The notes beneath the pieces were generated by a model that made no database searches, was not told where the DNA came from, and was given only the letters and a program-made list of their open reading frames with translations. The position numbers and the translations under genes were made by a program. Source: Mesobacillus jeotgali (lineage in GTDB: Bacteria; Bacillota; Bacilli; Bacillales; Cytobacillaceae). From it: a DNA stretch of 64,000 nucleotides. This document shows, one piece after another, positions 1-7,913 of this stretch. Location of the stretch: NCBI RefSeq assembly GCF_900166585.1, contig NZ_FVZC01000009.1, forward strand, positions 1,933,444 through 1,997,443, read 5' to 3'. Positions within the stretch are counted from its first letter, which is position 1. Every line of letters starts with the position of its first letter.

Positions 1-683
1 ATCGGATATTGCTGCAGTTTTTTAAGGGACGAGTTATATTGGACGAGCGGCTTCGGCCTTACTGCTTCGCCTGGCAACGGAGGTTCAAGCAGCGGATTCG
101 GTGAAATGCCAGCAAGGATCGTATCCCCGGCAATCATTGTGCCGTCTTTTTCACGCAAGAGCACAATGTGGCTCTGGGCATGTCCCGGTGTCTCGATCAC
201 TCTCCATCCTGGCAGAGCCGGCGGAACATCGTTTTCCAAAACAGTCCCTGATAAAGAGCGATTGCATGAAAAAACAAGTGTCTTTTTCATGATCTTCATC
301 GACGGCACAAAAAATTGAACTGGTATTGCTAATTTCGAGAAGAAACTTTCATAGAATTCCTGATGTTCCTTCTCGAATTCCGCAGTCCTGTTAATCCACC
401 TTTCATTCAGGTGATGGCCATATACTTCAAGACCAGGTGACAAGTAATCCAGCATCCCCACATGATCTGGGTGATCATGTGTCAGGATCACCTGCTCAAT
501 ATCCTCAGGCTTCAGCTTCAAATCCGCCAGCTGTGATTTAAAGGACTCCCATGACTCCTCCGTTTTCGTGCCAGCATCAACAAGGGTAAGCCTGTCCCCT
601 TTAATCAAATATGCATTTACATCTCCGACCGGAAAGGGCGTCGGCAAAGTCAACTTGGCAATTCCATCTTTCCATTCTGCCAT
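1..683 (-). CDS. MBL-fold metallo-hydrolase (YqjP-like), 3' end outside the window
   Basis: This is a metallo-beta-lactamase-fold hydrolase read on the minus strand. It starts at the ATG complementary to 681-683 and runs off the left edge, so about 227 residues are visible. The metal-binding motif THDHPDH lies near residue 65, and a second conserved His sits in the ETPGHAQSH segment around residue 165; both are typical of glyoxalase II-like and lactonase-like MBL enzymes. The substrate cannot be read from the sequence. It lies divergently from proI, the same neighbourhood as yqjP in B. subtilis. The C-terminus is missing, so total length and any C-terminal helical domain cannot be judged. Confidence 0.85.
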   Translation of the reverse strand, partial: MAEWKDGIAKLTLPTPFPVGDVNAYLIKGDRLTLVDAGTKTEESWESFKSQLADLKLKPEDIEQVILTHDHPDHVGMLDYLSPGLEVYGHHLNERWINRTAEFEKEHQEFYESFFSKLAIPVQFFVPSMKIMKKTLVFSCNRSLSGTVLENDVPPALPGWRVIETPGHAQSHIVLLREKDGTMIAGDTILAGISPNPLLEPPLPGEAVRPKPLVQYNSSLKKLQQYP

Positions 684-925
684 ACGATCTATACACCCCA
701 AAATATTATTTTTCTATAAGGTAAACAGCTTCCATTTCAATAGAAAACGCATACTCGGAAATAGCCCCGATATGTTAAAGTACATGTGTGAGAAGCAAAA
801 AACAATGCAATCATTAACAGTCTGGCATTTTTTTAATATAAAAATAAGTTTACCTTTAAAGCTGGCAATTGTCATTATTTTCACTTTTTATTTTCAGAAA
901 AAATAAAAAAATTCTTAAATTCCTC

Positions 926-955
926 TTGACATTAGGGTTGTCCTTCTTGCATAAT
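926..955 (+). promoter_or_regulatory. Predicted sigma-A promoter for the T-box/proI transcript
   Basis: TTGACA at 926-931 and CATAAT at 950-955 are separated by 18 bp, and a TG sits just before the -10 element (extended -10 type). The site lies about 35 bp upstream of the first T-box stem. Prediction from sequence only. Confidence 0.6.
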
Positions 956-987
956 CACTATTAAAATTTCGAAAACTTTTCAAAAGC

Positions 988-1221
988 ACTTGAGCAAGAC
1001 GAGTAGACAGGAATGGTGCCAGAGAGTGGAGTCCATCGGCTGTAAGGCTCCGCCGCCCTCTTCATGTTGAACCCTACCTTGCGAGCTGCCAGGCAAACCT
1101 GGACGTATACCGGCGTTAACGGATTTTGAGCTGCACTTGTTTGGCAAAAGCCGAAGAAGTGAATGAAGGTGGTACCACGGAAGCATGGCCTTTCGTCCTT
1201 TTATGGATGAAGGGCCTTTTT
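988..1221 (+). promoter_or_regulatory. T-box leader (proline-specific) controlling proI
   Basis: This is a tRNA-sensing T-box riboswitch. The Stem I loop-E pieces are visible: AGTA at 1002-1005 and GAA at 1069-1071. The GAA is followed by the specifier region with CCT at 1073-1075 (CCC if the frame is one base earlier), and either is a proline codon. The T-box core AAGGTGGTACCACGG ends at 1180. Its TGGT bulge would pair with the ACCA end of uncharged tRNA-Pro. A GC-rich terminator stem (1187-1215) followed by T residues ends the leader, about 40 bp before the proI start. Uncharged tRNA-Pro would stabilise the antiterminator and turn proI on when proline is scarce, as described for B. subtilis pro genes. 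Confidence 0.9.
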
Positions 1222-1262
1222 GTATTTTGAAAAAAAAACACAAACTTATGGAGGCGAATCTG

Positions 1263-2108
1263 ATGAAGAAGCTTGTTTTTGTTGGGGCAGGATCGATGGC
1301 GGAAGCAATGATTTCCGGGATAGGGGCAAGCGGGCTTCTTCCGCGGGACCAAATTTGGGCCACAAACAAACAGGATGCTGACAGACTGAAGATATTGAAA
1401 CAGAGATATGGGATCACAACGACATATAATCTGGGACAGCTGTTCGAGGACGCGGATGCCATAGTCCTGGCGATGAAACCAAAGGACGCCTCAATCGCGA
1501 TGGAGGAAATTAAACACTATCTGACAGATGGAATGCTAGTCATATCTGTTCTGGCCGGCGTGGCGATCGAAGCGATTGAAGCGGCAGCAGAAAAATCACT
1601 GGCCGTGGCAAGGGCTATGCCAAACACCTCGGCTGCGATTGGCAAATCGGCAACAGCACTCGCCGTGAATTCCCATGTGAGTGAAGCACAAAAGATACTG
1701 GCGCAAAGGCTTTTTAACACAATCGGCCTTACGACAATCGTTGAGGAATATCAGCTTGATGCAGTAACAGGATTATCCGGCAGCGGGCCAGCCTATATTT
1801 ATTACCTCGTCGAAGCAATGGAAAAAAGCGCCGCCGAAATCGGTCTTGAAAAGCAGACAGCGAAGCAGCTGATTATCCAGACGCTGCTCGGCGCAGCGGA
1901 AATGCTGACACAGTCGGGTAAGGAACCTGCTCAGCTCCGCTTTGAGGTGACCAGCCCTGGAGGAACGACTGAAGCAGGCATCAGTGTGCTTGAACAGTAT
2001 GGGGTACAGTCAGCTTTTGTATCTTGCATCAAGGAAGCTACGGCCCAGTCAAAAAAGCTTGGCACCCTGCTCGGAAATGAAATAGCAGCCGTAAATCGCC
2101 ATCTTTAA
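1263..2108 (+). CDS. proI: Pyrroline-5-carboxylate reductase ProI
   Basis: It catalyses the last step of proline synthesis, NAD(P)H-dependent reduction of 1-pyrroline-5-carboxylate to L-proline, in the cytosol. The 281-residue product opens with a Rossmann nucleotide-binding motif (VGAGSMAEAM, residues 7-16) and carries the family signature around LSGSGPAYIYYLVEAM in its C-terminal half. I chose the ATG at 1263 because GGAGG sits 8-12 bases upstream. A longer reading frame from 1185 runs through the T-box terminator and is not credible. The T-box leader directly upstream gives proline-dependent control. In B. subtilis the equivalent gene (yqjO/proI) has the same neighbours. Confidence 0.95.
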   Translation: MKKLVFVGAGSMAEAMISGIGASGLLPRDQIWATNKQDADRLKILKQRYGITTTYNLGQLFEDADAIVLAMKPKDASIAMEEIKHYLTDGMLVISVLAGVAIEAIEAAAEKSLAVARAMPNTSAAIGKSATALAVNSHVSEAQKILAQRLFNTIGLTTIVEEYQLDAVTGLSGSGPAYIYYLVEAMEKSAAEIGLEKQTAKQLIIQTLLGAAEMLTQSGKEPAQLRFEVTSPGGTTEAGISVLEQYGVQSAFVSCIKEATAQSKKLGTLLGNEIAAVNRHL

Positions 2109-2165
2109 AATTGCAATCTGGTCCCGCGTTTCTCTAAAATGGAGAAAAACAACAGGGACGTGTGC

Positions 2166-3314
2166 ATGGTGCTTTTAATTTTACTGTCTTTAACTCTAGT
2201 CATCTGGGTCCTGGCAACAACCGATGCCTTGATTGGTTTCAGGAATTTGGATTCCCTCGAAAAAACAGAAGGTGCTGACCGGGAACCGCTCCTCAGTGTC
2301 ATCGTGGCCGCCAGGAATGAAGCAGGACATATTTCTCAAAGCGTTCGCTCCCAGCTGGCGCAAACCTACAAAAATATCGAGTGGATCCTTGTTAATGACC
2401 GATCCGAGGATAATACCGGTGAATTGATGGAGAACCTAAAAGGCTTTGACCCGAGAATCAAAGTGATCCATATCGAGAGTCTGCCAGAAGGGTGGCTTGG
2501 CAAGAATCATGCTCTCTATAAAGGCTTCCAGCTCGCGTCGGGCAACCTGATCCTATTTACAGACGCTGATGTCATGTACCACCCCGCGGCTTTTTCAAAA
2601 GCCGTCAGTTATTTTGAAGGACATAGCCTCGATCATTTGACCGCCGCTCCGAACCTTAGTGCAAAGCCATTCTGGCTGAAGGCCTTTGTTGCGTTCTTCT
2701 TATTTGGCTTTTCTTATTACAAGCGACCATGGCTCGGCAATAATCCACGGTCGAAAACGGGAGTCGGCATCGGTGCATTCAATATGGTCACCCGGTCGGC
2801 ATATGAAAAAGTCGGCACACATGAATATATAAAAATGCGGCCTGATGATGATTTGCAGTTGGGAATAATGGTAAAGCGCCTGGGTCTCAAGCAGCAGATC
2901 GTTACCGCCATGACGCTCATCGAAGTGGAATGGTATCAAAGCCTGGGTGAGGCTTTAGGCGGACTGGAGAAAAACACCTTCGCCGGCCTTCACTACCGGA
3001 TCAGCATGGTGCTATTTTCGGTGTTCGGTGTCTTTGTTTCCCAGGTCATGCCATTCTTCACTGTTTTTTCCGGTAACCAGTCCATAGCAATCCTCAGTGC
3101 AGTTAATCTCGCATTCCTGTCTTTTCTGTATGTAATGGTAACCAAGAAAATGACCCGATTTTCACCGTGGCTGTTCCTTGTCCTGCCTTTTACGGCCTTG
3201 CTTTTCATTTTCTCCATCCTGAGAGCAAGCTACCTCACTTTTAAAAGAGGCGGCATCATCTGGCGTGGAACGAAATATACGCTTGCGGAATTAAGAAAAA
3301 ACACTTTGCGGTGA
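2166..3314 (+). CDS. Family 2 glycosyltransferase, membrane-anchored
   Basis: A GT-A-fold inverting glycosyltransferase of about 382 residues. An N-terminal membrane helix (about residues 1-22) is followed by the GT2 domain beginning SVIVAARNEAG. The metal-binding DxD-type motif is TDADVMY and a DDDLQ acceptor/base region follows near residue 230. Three hydrophobic helices close the C-terminus, so the active site faces the cytosol next to the membrane. The donor and acceptor sugars or lipids are unknown. It resembles carotenoid- or hopanoid-associated GT2 enzymes in layout, which is only an analogy. The start is uncertain: an upstream in-frame ATG at 2139 exists, but only the ATG at 2166 has an AGGG element at a plausible distance. 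B. subtilis has no GT2 here to my knowledge. Confidence 0.75.
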   Translation: MVLLILLSLTLVIWVLATTDALIGFRNLDSLEKTEGADREPLLSVIVAARNEAGHISQSVRSQLAQTYKNIEWILVNDRSEDNTGELMENLKGFDPRIKVIHIESLPEGWLGKNHALYKGFQLASGNLILFTDADVMYHPAAFSKAVSYFEGHSLDHLTAAPNLSAKPFWLKAFVAFFLFGFSYYKRPWLGNNPRSKTGVGIGAFNMVTRSAYEKVGTHEYIKMRPDDDLQLGIMVKRLGLKQQIVTAMTLIEVEWYQSLGEALGGLEKNTFAGLHYRISMVLFSVFGVFVSQVMPFFTVFSGNQSIAILSAVNLAFLSFLYVMVTKKMTRFSPWLFLVLPFTALLFIFSILRASYLTFKRGGIIWRGTKYTLAELRKNTLR

Positions 3315-3394
3315 GTACAATTTTTCCTTTCCTCTTCAAGCCCTGTTATACTAAGAATATATTTTGGATAGCGAAATAAAAGGAGGCTTCTGGA

Positions 3395-4417
3395 TTGGAA
3401 AAGAAATTATTTTCCCCTTATAAAATCAAAAATTTAACCCTAAAAAACAGGATTGTCATGGCACCTATGTGCATGTATTCATGTGAAAAAGAAGACGGCA
3501 TCGTCACAGACTTTCATATGACGCACTACGTGAGCCGGGCTGTCGGTCAGGTTGGCTTGATCATCCTCGAAGCAACTGCGATCACACCACAGGGCCGAAT
3601 TTCTCATCAGGACCTCGGAATCTGGAGTGATGAACATGTTCCCGGGCTGTCGAAACTGACTGAACAAATTAAGCAAAACGGTGCCGCAGCAGGTATCCAG
3701 CTGGCGCATGCCGGCAGAAAAGCAGCATTGCGCGATGAAATCATCGCCCCTTCTGCGATCGCTTTTGATGAAAAGTATAAAGAACCAAAGGCAATGACGG
3801 TGGAAGAAATCAAGGAAACCGTCGAGGCGTTCAAGAAGGCTGCTGAAAGAGCAAAGCGTGCAGGCTTCGATGTTATCGAAATTCACGCTGCACATGGGTA
3901 TTTGATCAACCAATTCCTCTCCCCGCTCACGAACAAACGGGAGGACGAATACGGCGGCGCTGCCGAGAACCGTTTCCGCTTCCTCCGGGAAATACTTGAA
4001 GAGGTAAAAACAGTATGGGTTGGTCCGATTTTTGTCCGTGTTTCTGCGTGCGACTACCATGAAGAAGGCCTGTCTGCCGATGATTACGTAAAAATTTCTG
4101 CATCGATGAAAGAACTTGGAGTTGACCTGATTGATGTAAGCTCGGGTGCGGTTGTGCCAGCACGAATCCATGCTTATCCGGGCTACCAGGTTAAATTCGC
4201 TGAAAGAATCAAACATGGAGCAGAAGTCGCTACCGGAGCTGTTGGACTGATTACAACCGGGATCCAGGCTGAAGAAATCCTGCAGAATGACCGCGCCGAT
4301 CTAATTTTCATCGCCCGCGAACTGCTTCGTGATCCGTACTGGCCGAGAACAGCAGCCAGGGAGCTTGGAACAAGCATTGAGTCGCCTAAGCAATATGAAC
4401 GAGGATGGATATTTTAA
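3395..4417 (+). CDS. namA: NADPH dehydrogenase NamA (old yellow enzyme, YqjM type)
   Basis: An FMN-dependent ene-reductase that reduces activated C=C bonds of enones and nitro compounds with NADPH, usually linked to detoxification and oxidative stress. The 340-residue protein is a single TIM-barrel domain. It has the YqjM-specific Cys26 and Tyr28 (APMCMYS) and the substrate-binding pair in the HAAHGY motif, and it ends with the conserved QYERGW segment whose Arg reaches into the neighbouring subunit in YqjM. The start codon is TTG, preceded by AAAGGAGG with 8 bases spacing; no in-frame ATG fits the family N-terminus. It appears monocistronic, with a strong terminator just downstream. Confidence 0.95.
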   Translation: MEKKLFSPYKIKNLTLKNRIVMAPMCMYSCEKEDGIVTDFHMTHYVSRAVGQVGLIILEATAITPQGRISHQDLGIWSDEHVPGLSKLTEQIKQNGAAAGIQLAHAGRKAALRDEIIAPSAIAFDEKYKEPKAMTVEEIKETVEAFKKAAERAKRAGFDVIEIHAAHGYLINQFLSPLTNKREDEYGGAAENRFRFLREILEEVKTVWVGPIFVRVSACDYHEEGLSADDYVKISASMKELGVDLIDVSSGAVVPARIHAYPGYQVKFAERIKHGAEVATGAVGLITTGIQAEEILQNDRADLIFIARELLRDPYWPRTAARELGTSIESPKQYERGWIF

Positions 4418-4424
4418 CATTTAA

Positions 4425-4459
4425 AAGCCGGCATGCAAATGCCGGCTTCTAGTTTTTCT
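4425..4459 (+). terminator. Rho-independent terminator after namA
   Basis: A 10-bp perfect stem, AAGCCGGCAT with ATGCCGGCTT, has a 4-base loop and is followed by a T-rich stretch. It begins 7 bp after the namA stop codon. Confidence 0.85.
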
Positions 4460-4476
4460 ATCATGGTCTATATATT

Positions 4477-4549
4477 CGGAAATCAGCTGATATATTTCAA
4501 AATGTGGTGGATTAATCCGGAAATCAGCTGATAAATTTCAAAATGTGGT
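4477..4549 (+). repeat. Two 32-bp direct repeats at 41-bp spacing
   Basis: The segments 4477-4508 and 4518-4549 are nearly identical (one difference). Each begins CGGAAATCAGCTGAT and ends TTTCAAAATGTGGT, and each contains an inverted pair GAAAT/ATTTC around the palindrome ATCAGCTGAT. No reading frame covers them. They resemble a minimal, two-copy version of the tandem intergenic arrays seen elsewhere in the window, but with a 41-bp period. The rest of the gene-free stretch 4550-4945 holds no supported gene; only a 29-codon minus-strand frame without a good ribosome-binding site is visible. Confidence 0.7.
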
Positions 4550-4945
4550 CGATATAGTGTAAAGATTGGTTGTAAAAGGGCCTCCTGAAAGGTTCCATCA
4601 GCTAGTTGGATTTCTAGGCGATCTTGAATCCTGTTTCATGCGTTAAAGCTTTGATTTTTGCTGCGTGTGTTTTCTTCATCAACACTAAAGCTGCCCGCTT
4701 CATCTAATCATCATGAATACAGTTTACCTTACAAACATCCTCCTCTTTCAATTAATCCCCATCATTAAAATAATTATTTTAATCCCAATAAAAAACCAGT
4801 CAACCAGAAATAATTGCATATCAGGATGACCTTATAATACGAACAGGGCAGTTAGTGGAAGAAAAAAAACATTAACTAAAAGGATTTCCTGCCCTATAAA
4901 TGGAATATGACTATCATAGTTTTTATATGAAAGGATGAATACGAT

Positions 4946-5284
4946 ATGTTTATTTCAGTTACTAGGTTGCATTTAAAAGGGAAGCGAAAGTTACCTAGCT
5001 TTTTTTTTCATACAATTAAATCAACTTTTCAGTCGAAAAGAGCAGAAGGATTAAAATTTTCTTCTTTTAATAAAGAAGGATGGGACACATACTGGACTCT
5101 GACAGTATGGGAAACGAAGGAACATATGAAGGTCTTTCGAAATAATGGTAATCATTTAAAAGCAATGAAAATATCACGAAATATGGCAGATAAATTAGAA
5201 TTAATTAATTGGGAAGCAGACGCTATTCCTACTTGGAATGAGTGTAAAGACCGATTACATAAGAAGTATGACAGAATTGAGTAA
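4946..5284 (+). CDS. DUF3291-like small protein, possible dimeric alpha/beta-barrel fold
   Basis: A 112-residue protein rich in basic and aromatic residues, with the core pattern FNKEGWDTYWTLTVWE followed by HLKAMKISRNMAD. This looks like the DUF3291/antibiotic-biosynthesis-monooxygenase superfamily of small ferredoxin-like (dimeric alpha-beta barrel) proteins. No catalytic role can be assigned. The start has an AAAGGATG element 10-15 bases upstream. The coding sequence and flanks are clearly more A+T-rich than namA or zwf, and the gene has no counterpart at this place in B. subtilis, so it may be a later insertion. It stands alone, with a hairpin about 140 bp downstream. Confidence 0.6.
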   Translation: MFISVTRLHLKGKRKLPSFFFHTIKSTFQSKRAEGLKFSSFNKEGWDTYWTLTVWETKEHMKVFRNNGNHLKAMKISRNMADKLELINWEADAIPTWNECKDRLHKKYDRIE

Positions 5285-5424
5285 GGTACATTTTTTTTTC
5301 TGATGGGTGCCATACTTTAAGATACTATCACCTGTTCCTATTTACGAATAACGAAGCACATTGTGGGAAATGGTTTTTAAAGGAACCGATGCTTAGTTAA
5401 AGATGGACTCAATCATAAATAAAA

Positions 5425-5452
5425 AACGCTTAACGCTATTAAGCGTTCTTTT
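5425..5452 (+). terminator. Rho-independent terminator downstream of the DUF3291-like gene
   Basis: A 9-bp stem, AACGCTTAA with TTAAGCGTT, has a 5-base loop and is followed by CTTTT. It lies 140 bp past the stop codon, so the transcript would have a long 3' untranslated region. Between 5285 and 5709 I see no gene. Confidence 0.6.
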
Positions 5453-5604
5453 CATTCTCCAAATTATTTCTGTTAGCAAAATTGCGGATTAAAATGTACC
5501 GTAATTTGCACCCTTACAGTCGTGTCTGTTAATCTGCGAATTGATATACTATTCCTATAACAAAAAATAAAATTTATTAGTATAAATCGCCTGTATATCA
5601 AAAA

Positions 5605-5648
5605 AAATAGACCATCATTTTCATTACAATTTGATGGTCTATTTGCTT
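5605..5648. terminator. Bidirectional hairpin terminator
   Basis: A 13-bp perfect stem (AAATAGACCATCA / TGATGGTCTATTT) is flanked by A-rich sequence on the left and T-rich sequence on the right. It lies about 65 bp past the end of the minus-strand membrane protein gene and can serve it. It may also stop readthrough from the left. Confidence 0.7.
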
Positions 5649-5709
5649 TACATAATTAAATTTGACGACGTGTAACTGAACCCGTTAGAATTTTCTCCTG
5701 GTTTTAAGA

Positions 5710-5994
5710 TTAAGCTATTTTTTCCCCATGCCGGTCGGCAACGCTTTTAAAGTAGAATCCTAATTTAACGAGGCCTGCCGCAATCAGAGAAAAGATCATA
5801 TTAAAGAAAACAGCGAAGATTGCTAGATCCATTATTTCAAAGATTGAAGCATACAATAACCCAACTATACCAAATAAGGATATAGTGATTAAAAAATGCA
5901 TTTTCGGCAGAAGAAAAGTGATAATCCCGCTAAACAACATGACAAGTGAACCCATGATAAAAAAATGAAGACCAAATAAAAGTAAAAATTCCAA
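5710..5994 (-). CDS. Small integral membrane protein of unknown function
   Basis: About 94 residues, almost entirely hydrophobic, with three predicted membrane helices (roughly residues 3-28, 32-52 and 57-82) and a short charged tail ending in HGEKIA. I do not recognise a family. The start is uncertain: the ATG at 6000 sits directly on a GGGGGA ribosome-binding sequence, while the TTG at 5994 has a normal 6-base spacing, so I prefer the TTG. It lies 90 bp downstream of the histidine phosphatase gene on the same strand, and the two may be co-transcribed. Like the DUF3291-like gene next to it, it belongs to a small non-conserved patch. Confidence 0.55.
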   Translation of the reverse strand: MEFLLLFGLHFFIMGSLVMLFSGIITFLLPKMHFLITISLFGIVGLLYASIFEIMDLAIFAVFFNMIFSLIAAGLVKLGFYFKSVADRHGEKIA

Positions 5995-6082
5995 AATCAT
6001 TCCCCCAGTGTCTTATTGTAAGATTGGATGGAAAATTCCCCATCTCTTTCCAATTCCCTGTGGGTTACCTTTTTAAACAGGA

Positions 6083-6631
6083 TTAAATTCGGTCATCCCA
6101 TATTCGATTAAGGATGGTACTTTCATTTGATACAACGAGTTCAAAAACATCTGGATTAGTCATTTCCATCAGGCAGTCATAACCAAAGCTTTCATTGAAA
6201 TACCTCATGAGTAAGGTTGTCATGTTTCCATGACTGACCAGCAGGATATGATCATCGTCCGAACATAATAAATCTTCAATCAGTGATTTGGCACGTTCCA
6301 TGGCCGCTGAAGTAGATTCTCCTCCCTCAAACACAAGCTCGAAGTCTTCAAAGCTTTGTTTAAGCTTGTCTCGCCAGTCTTCTAAATTCACCGTACTCAG
6401 GACTCTCTCCCCCAGTCTGTCATCTTCGGAAATTTCAATTTCCCTTGAATTGGATAGAGGCCTGATTGTTTCGAGTGCTCTTTTAAAGGGACTTGAATAG
6501 ATGACATCTATTTCCTTATGTTTGAAGAAGTCAACCAGCGCAAGGGCTTGCTTCCTTCCATGTTCGGTCAAGGGAGAGTCTACTGGCTGCCCGGCCGCAC
6601 TTGCATGACGTACAAGATAGATTGTTTTCAA
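6083..6631 (-). CDS. Histidine phosphatase family protein (phosphoglycerate mutase-like)
   Basis: A 182-residue single-domain protein of the histidine phosphatase superfamily. The N-terminal YLVRHASA motif supplies the phosphohistidine (His9) and its partner Arg8, and a second catalytic His lies in LLVSHGN near residue 135. The substrate is unknown; family members act on sugar phosphates, phosphohistidine proteins or phosphoglycerate. The initiation codon is TTG at 6631, with AAAGGGGTG about 7 bases upstream. It starts only 17 bp after the rnz stop codon, so the two genes almost certainly form an operon. Confidence 0.85.
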   Translation of the reverse strand: MKTIYLVRHASAAGQPVDSPLTEHGRKQALALVDFFKHKEIDVIYSSPFKRALETIRPLSNSREIEISEDDRLGERVLSTVNLEDWRDKLKQSFEDFELVFEGGESTSAAMERAKSLIEDLLCSDDDHILLVSHGNMTTLLMRYFNESFGYDCLMEMTNPDVFELVVSNESTILNRIWDDRI

Positions 6632-6648
6632 TCGTTACACCCCTTTAT

Positions 6649-7581
6649 TCAGTCATGTTCTAACGGAATGTTGATTTCCTTGAAATCCTCAGATACCTCG
6701 GTATTAGCAAAAACAGTTCTTGCTTCTGCTTCAAGCTGCAGCCAGTCATTGCGGTCATATCTGGAACTAATATGAGTGATGCACAGCTTTTTCACCTGAG
6801 CACGCAAGGCTGTTTCTGCTGCCTGCAGTGTAGTCGAATGGAAATACTCATGAGCCAGTGCCTCTTCACCTGCTGAAAAAGTTGCTTCATGGACGAGCAA
6901 ATCAGCATTCTTGGCAAGCAGCTGAGCATTTTCGCAGTATCTTGTGTCACCTAGGATCGTAATAATTCTTCCTTTTTGCGGCGGACCGACAAATTCGGCA
7001 GGGTCTATTATCTTCCCGTTATCCAATATAACCTCTTCACCATTCTTGATTTTCCTGTAATCGGGTCCTGGTTTTACCCCTGCTGCCTTAAGCTTTTCAG
7101 CAAGGAGGATCCCGGGACGGTCTTTTTCCCTGATTCTATAACCAAAAGAAGGAATTCCATGCTCCAGCAGCATTGCTTCGACAGTGAACTGATCGTCTTC
7201 AAATATGACCCCTCCTTCATGCTCGATAATCTCAATAGGATATTTCAAATACGATTTGCTTATTTTCAGGGACACATCAATATATTCTTTTATTCCCGGG
7301 GGACCGTATACTGTAACCAGTGAATCCCCGCCCTGGAACGAGCGGCTGGACAGCAAACCCGGTAAACCATAGATATGATCGCCGTGAAGATGGGTGATGA
7401 AAATTTTTTCAATCCTCCGCGGCTTTATGCTTGTATGTAAAATCTGGTGCTGGGTTGCTTCACCACAGTCGAACAGCCACACAGCTCCGCGCTCTTCCAG
7501 CAATTTCAATGCAATTGAAGTCACATTCCTCAGCTTGGCGGGAACACCCGCGCCTGTACCCAGAAAAAAAACATCCATCAT
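6649..7581 (-). CDS. rnz: Ribonuclease Z
   Basis: A zinc-dependent endoribonuclease that cleaves the 3' trailer from tRNA precursors, mainly those lacking an encoded CCA end. The 310-residue protein has the tRNase Z signature HLHGDH (His64, His66, Asp68, His69), the N-terminal GTGAGVPAK segment, and the conserved LVHEATF and THISSRY motifs in the C-terminal half. The reading frame is open further upstream, but GAAGG lies 7 bases before the ATG at 7581 and this start matches the family N-terminus. It is divergent from zwf, as in B. subtilis (yqjK), and is followed by the phosphatase gene. Confidence 0.95.
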   Translation of the reverse strand: MMDVFFLGTGAGVPAKLRNVTSIALKLLEERGAVWLFDCGEATQHQILHTSIKPRRIEKIFITHLHGDHIYGLPGLLSSRSFQGGDSLVTVYGPPGIKEYIDVSLKISKSYLKYPIEIIEHEGGVIFEDDQFTVEAMLLEHGIPSFGYRIREKDRPGILLAEKLKAAGVKPGPDYRKIKNGEEVILDNGKIIDPAEFVGPPQKGRIITILGDTRYCENAQLLAKNADLLVHEATFSAGEEALAHEYFHSTTLQAAETALRAQVKKLCITHISSRYDRNDWLQLEAEARTVFANTEVSEDFKEINIPLEHD

Positions 7582-7913
7582 CCTGACACCTTCCCTTACC
7601 AAACGCCTGCATACATACTGGCTATTCATTATTCCTTTCAATATATCATAAATCACGTGTTCAAATCTAAATCAACCCTTAAATGAACCTCAATGGGATA
7701 GTTCCATAATGTTAGTAGAAAACTAATTAGAGTTCAAACAGTTGCTAATTGCTCTCGAAACAGATAAACTTTTGTATTTGTAAAGTGTTTTTTATGCATG
7801 GCTGTTTTCGCAATGATTGCTGCTTTCTGTTAACCGGTTTTAGAAGGCAGAAAAGTTTACGGAAAAGGCCCTATACATACTTCTAAATTCATATAAAAGA
7901 GAGGTTCTATATT
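7582..7913. other. Divergent intergenic region rnz/zwf
   Basis: This 332-bp stretch is A+T-rich and should hold both promoters. I found no convincing riboswitch, operator or small gene. An imperfect inverted repeat (TTTCTG ... CAGAAA around 7825-7855) lies about 60 bp upstream of the zwf start. Confidence 0.4.

Noticed and set aside
1185..1262. N-terminal extension of proI (start MAFRPFMDEG)
   Set aside because: It runs through the T-box terminator and lacks a ribosome-binding site. The ATG at 1263 has one and fits the family.
980..1462. Minus-strand frame of 160 codons across the T-box and proI start
   Set aside because: A shadow of the T-box leader and proI in another frame.
3479..4216. 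245-codon minus-strand frame opposite namA
   Set aside because: A shadow of namA, which is a clear family match on the plus strand.
4614..4703. 29-codon minus-strand frame with a basic product (start MKRAALVLMKK)
   Set aside because: No ribosome-binding site and no family recognised. It could be a decayed gene fragment but I cannot support it.
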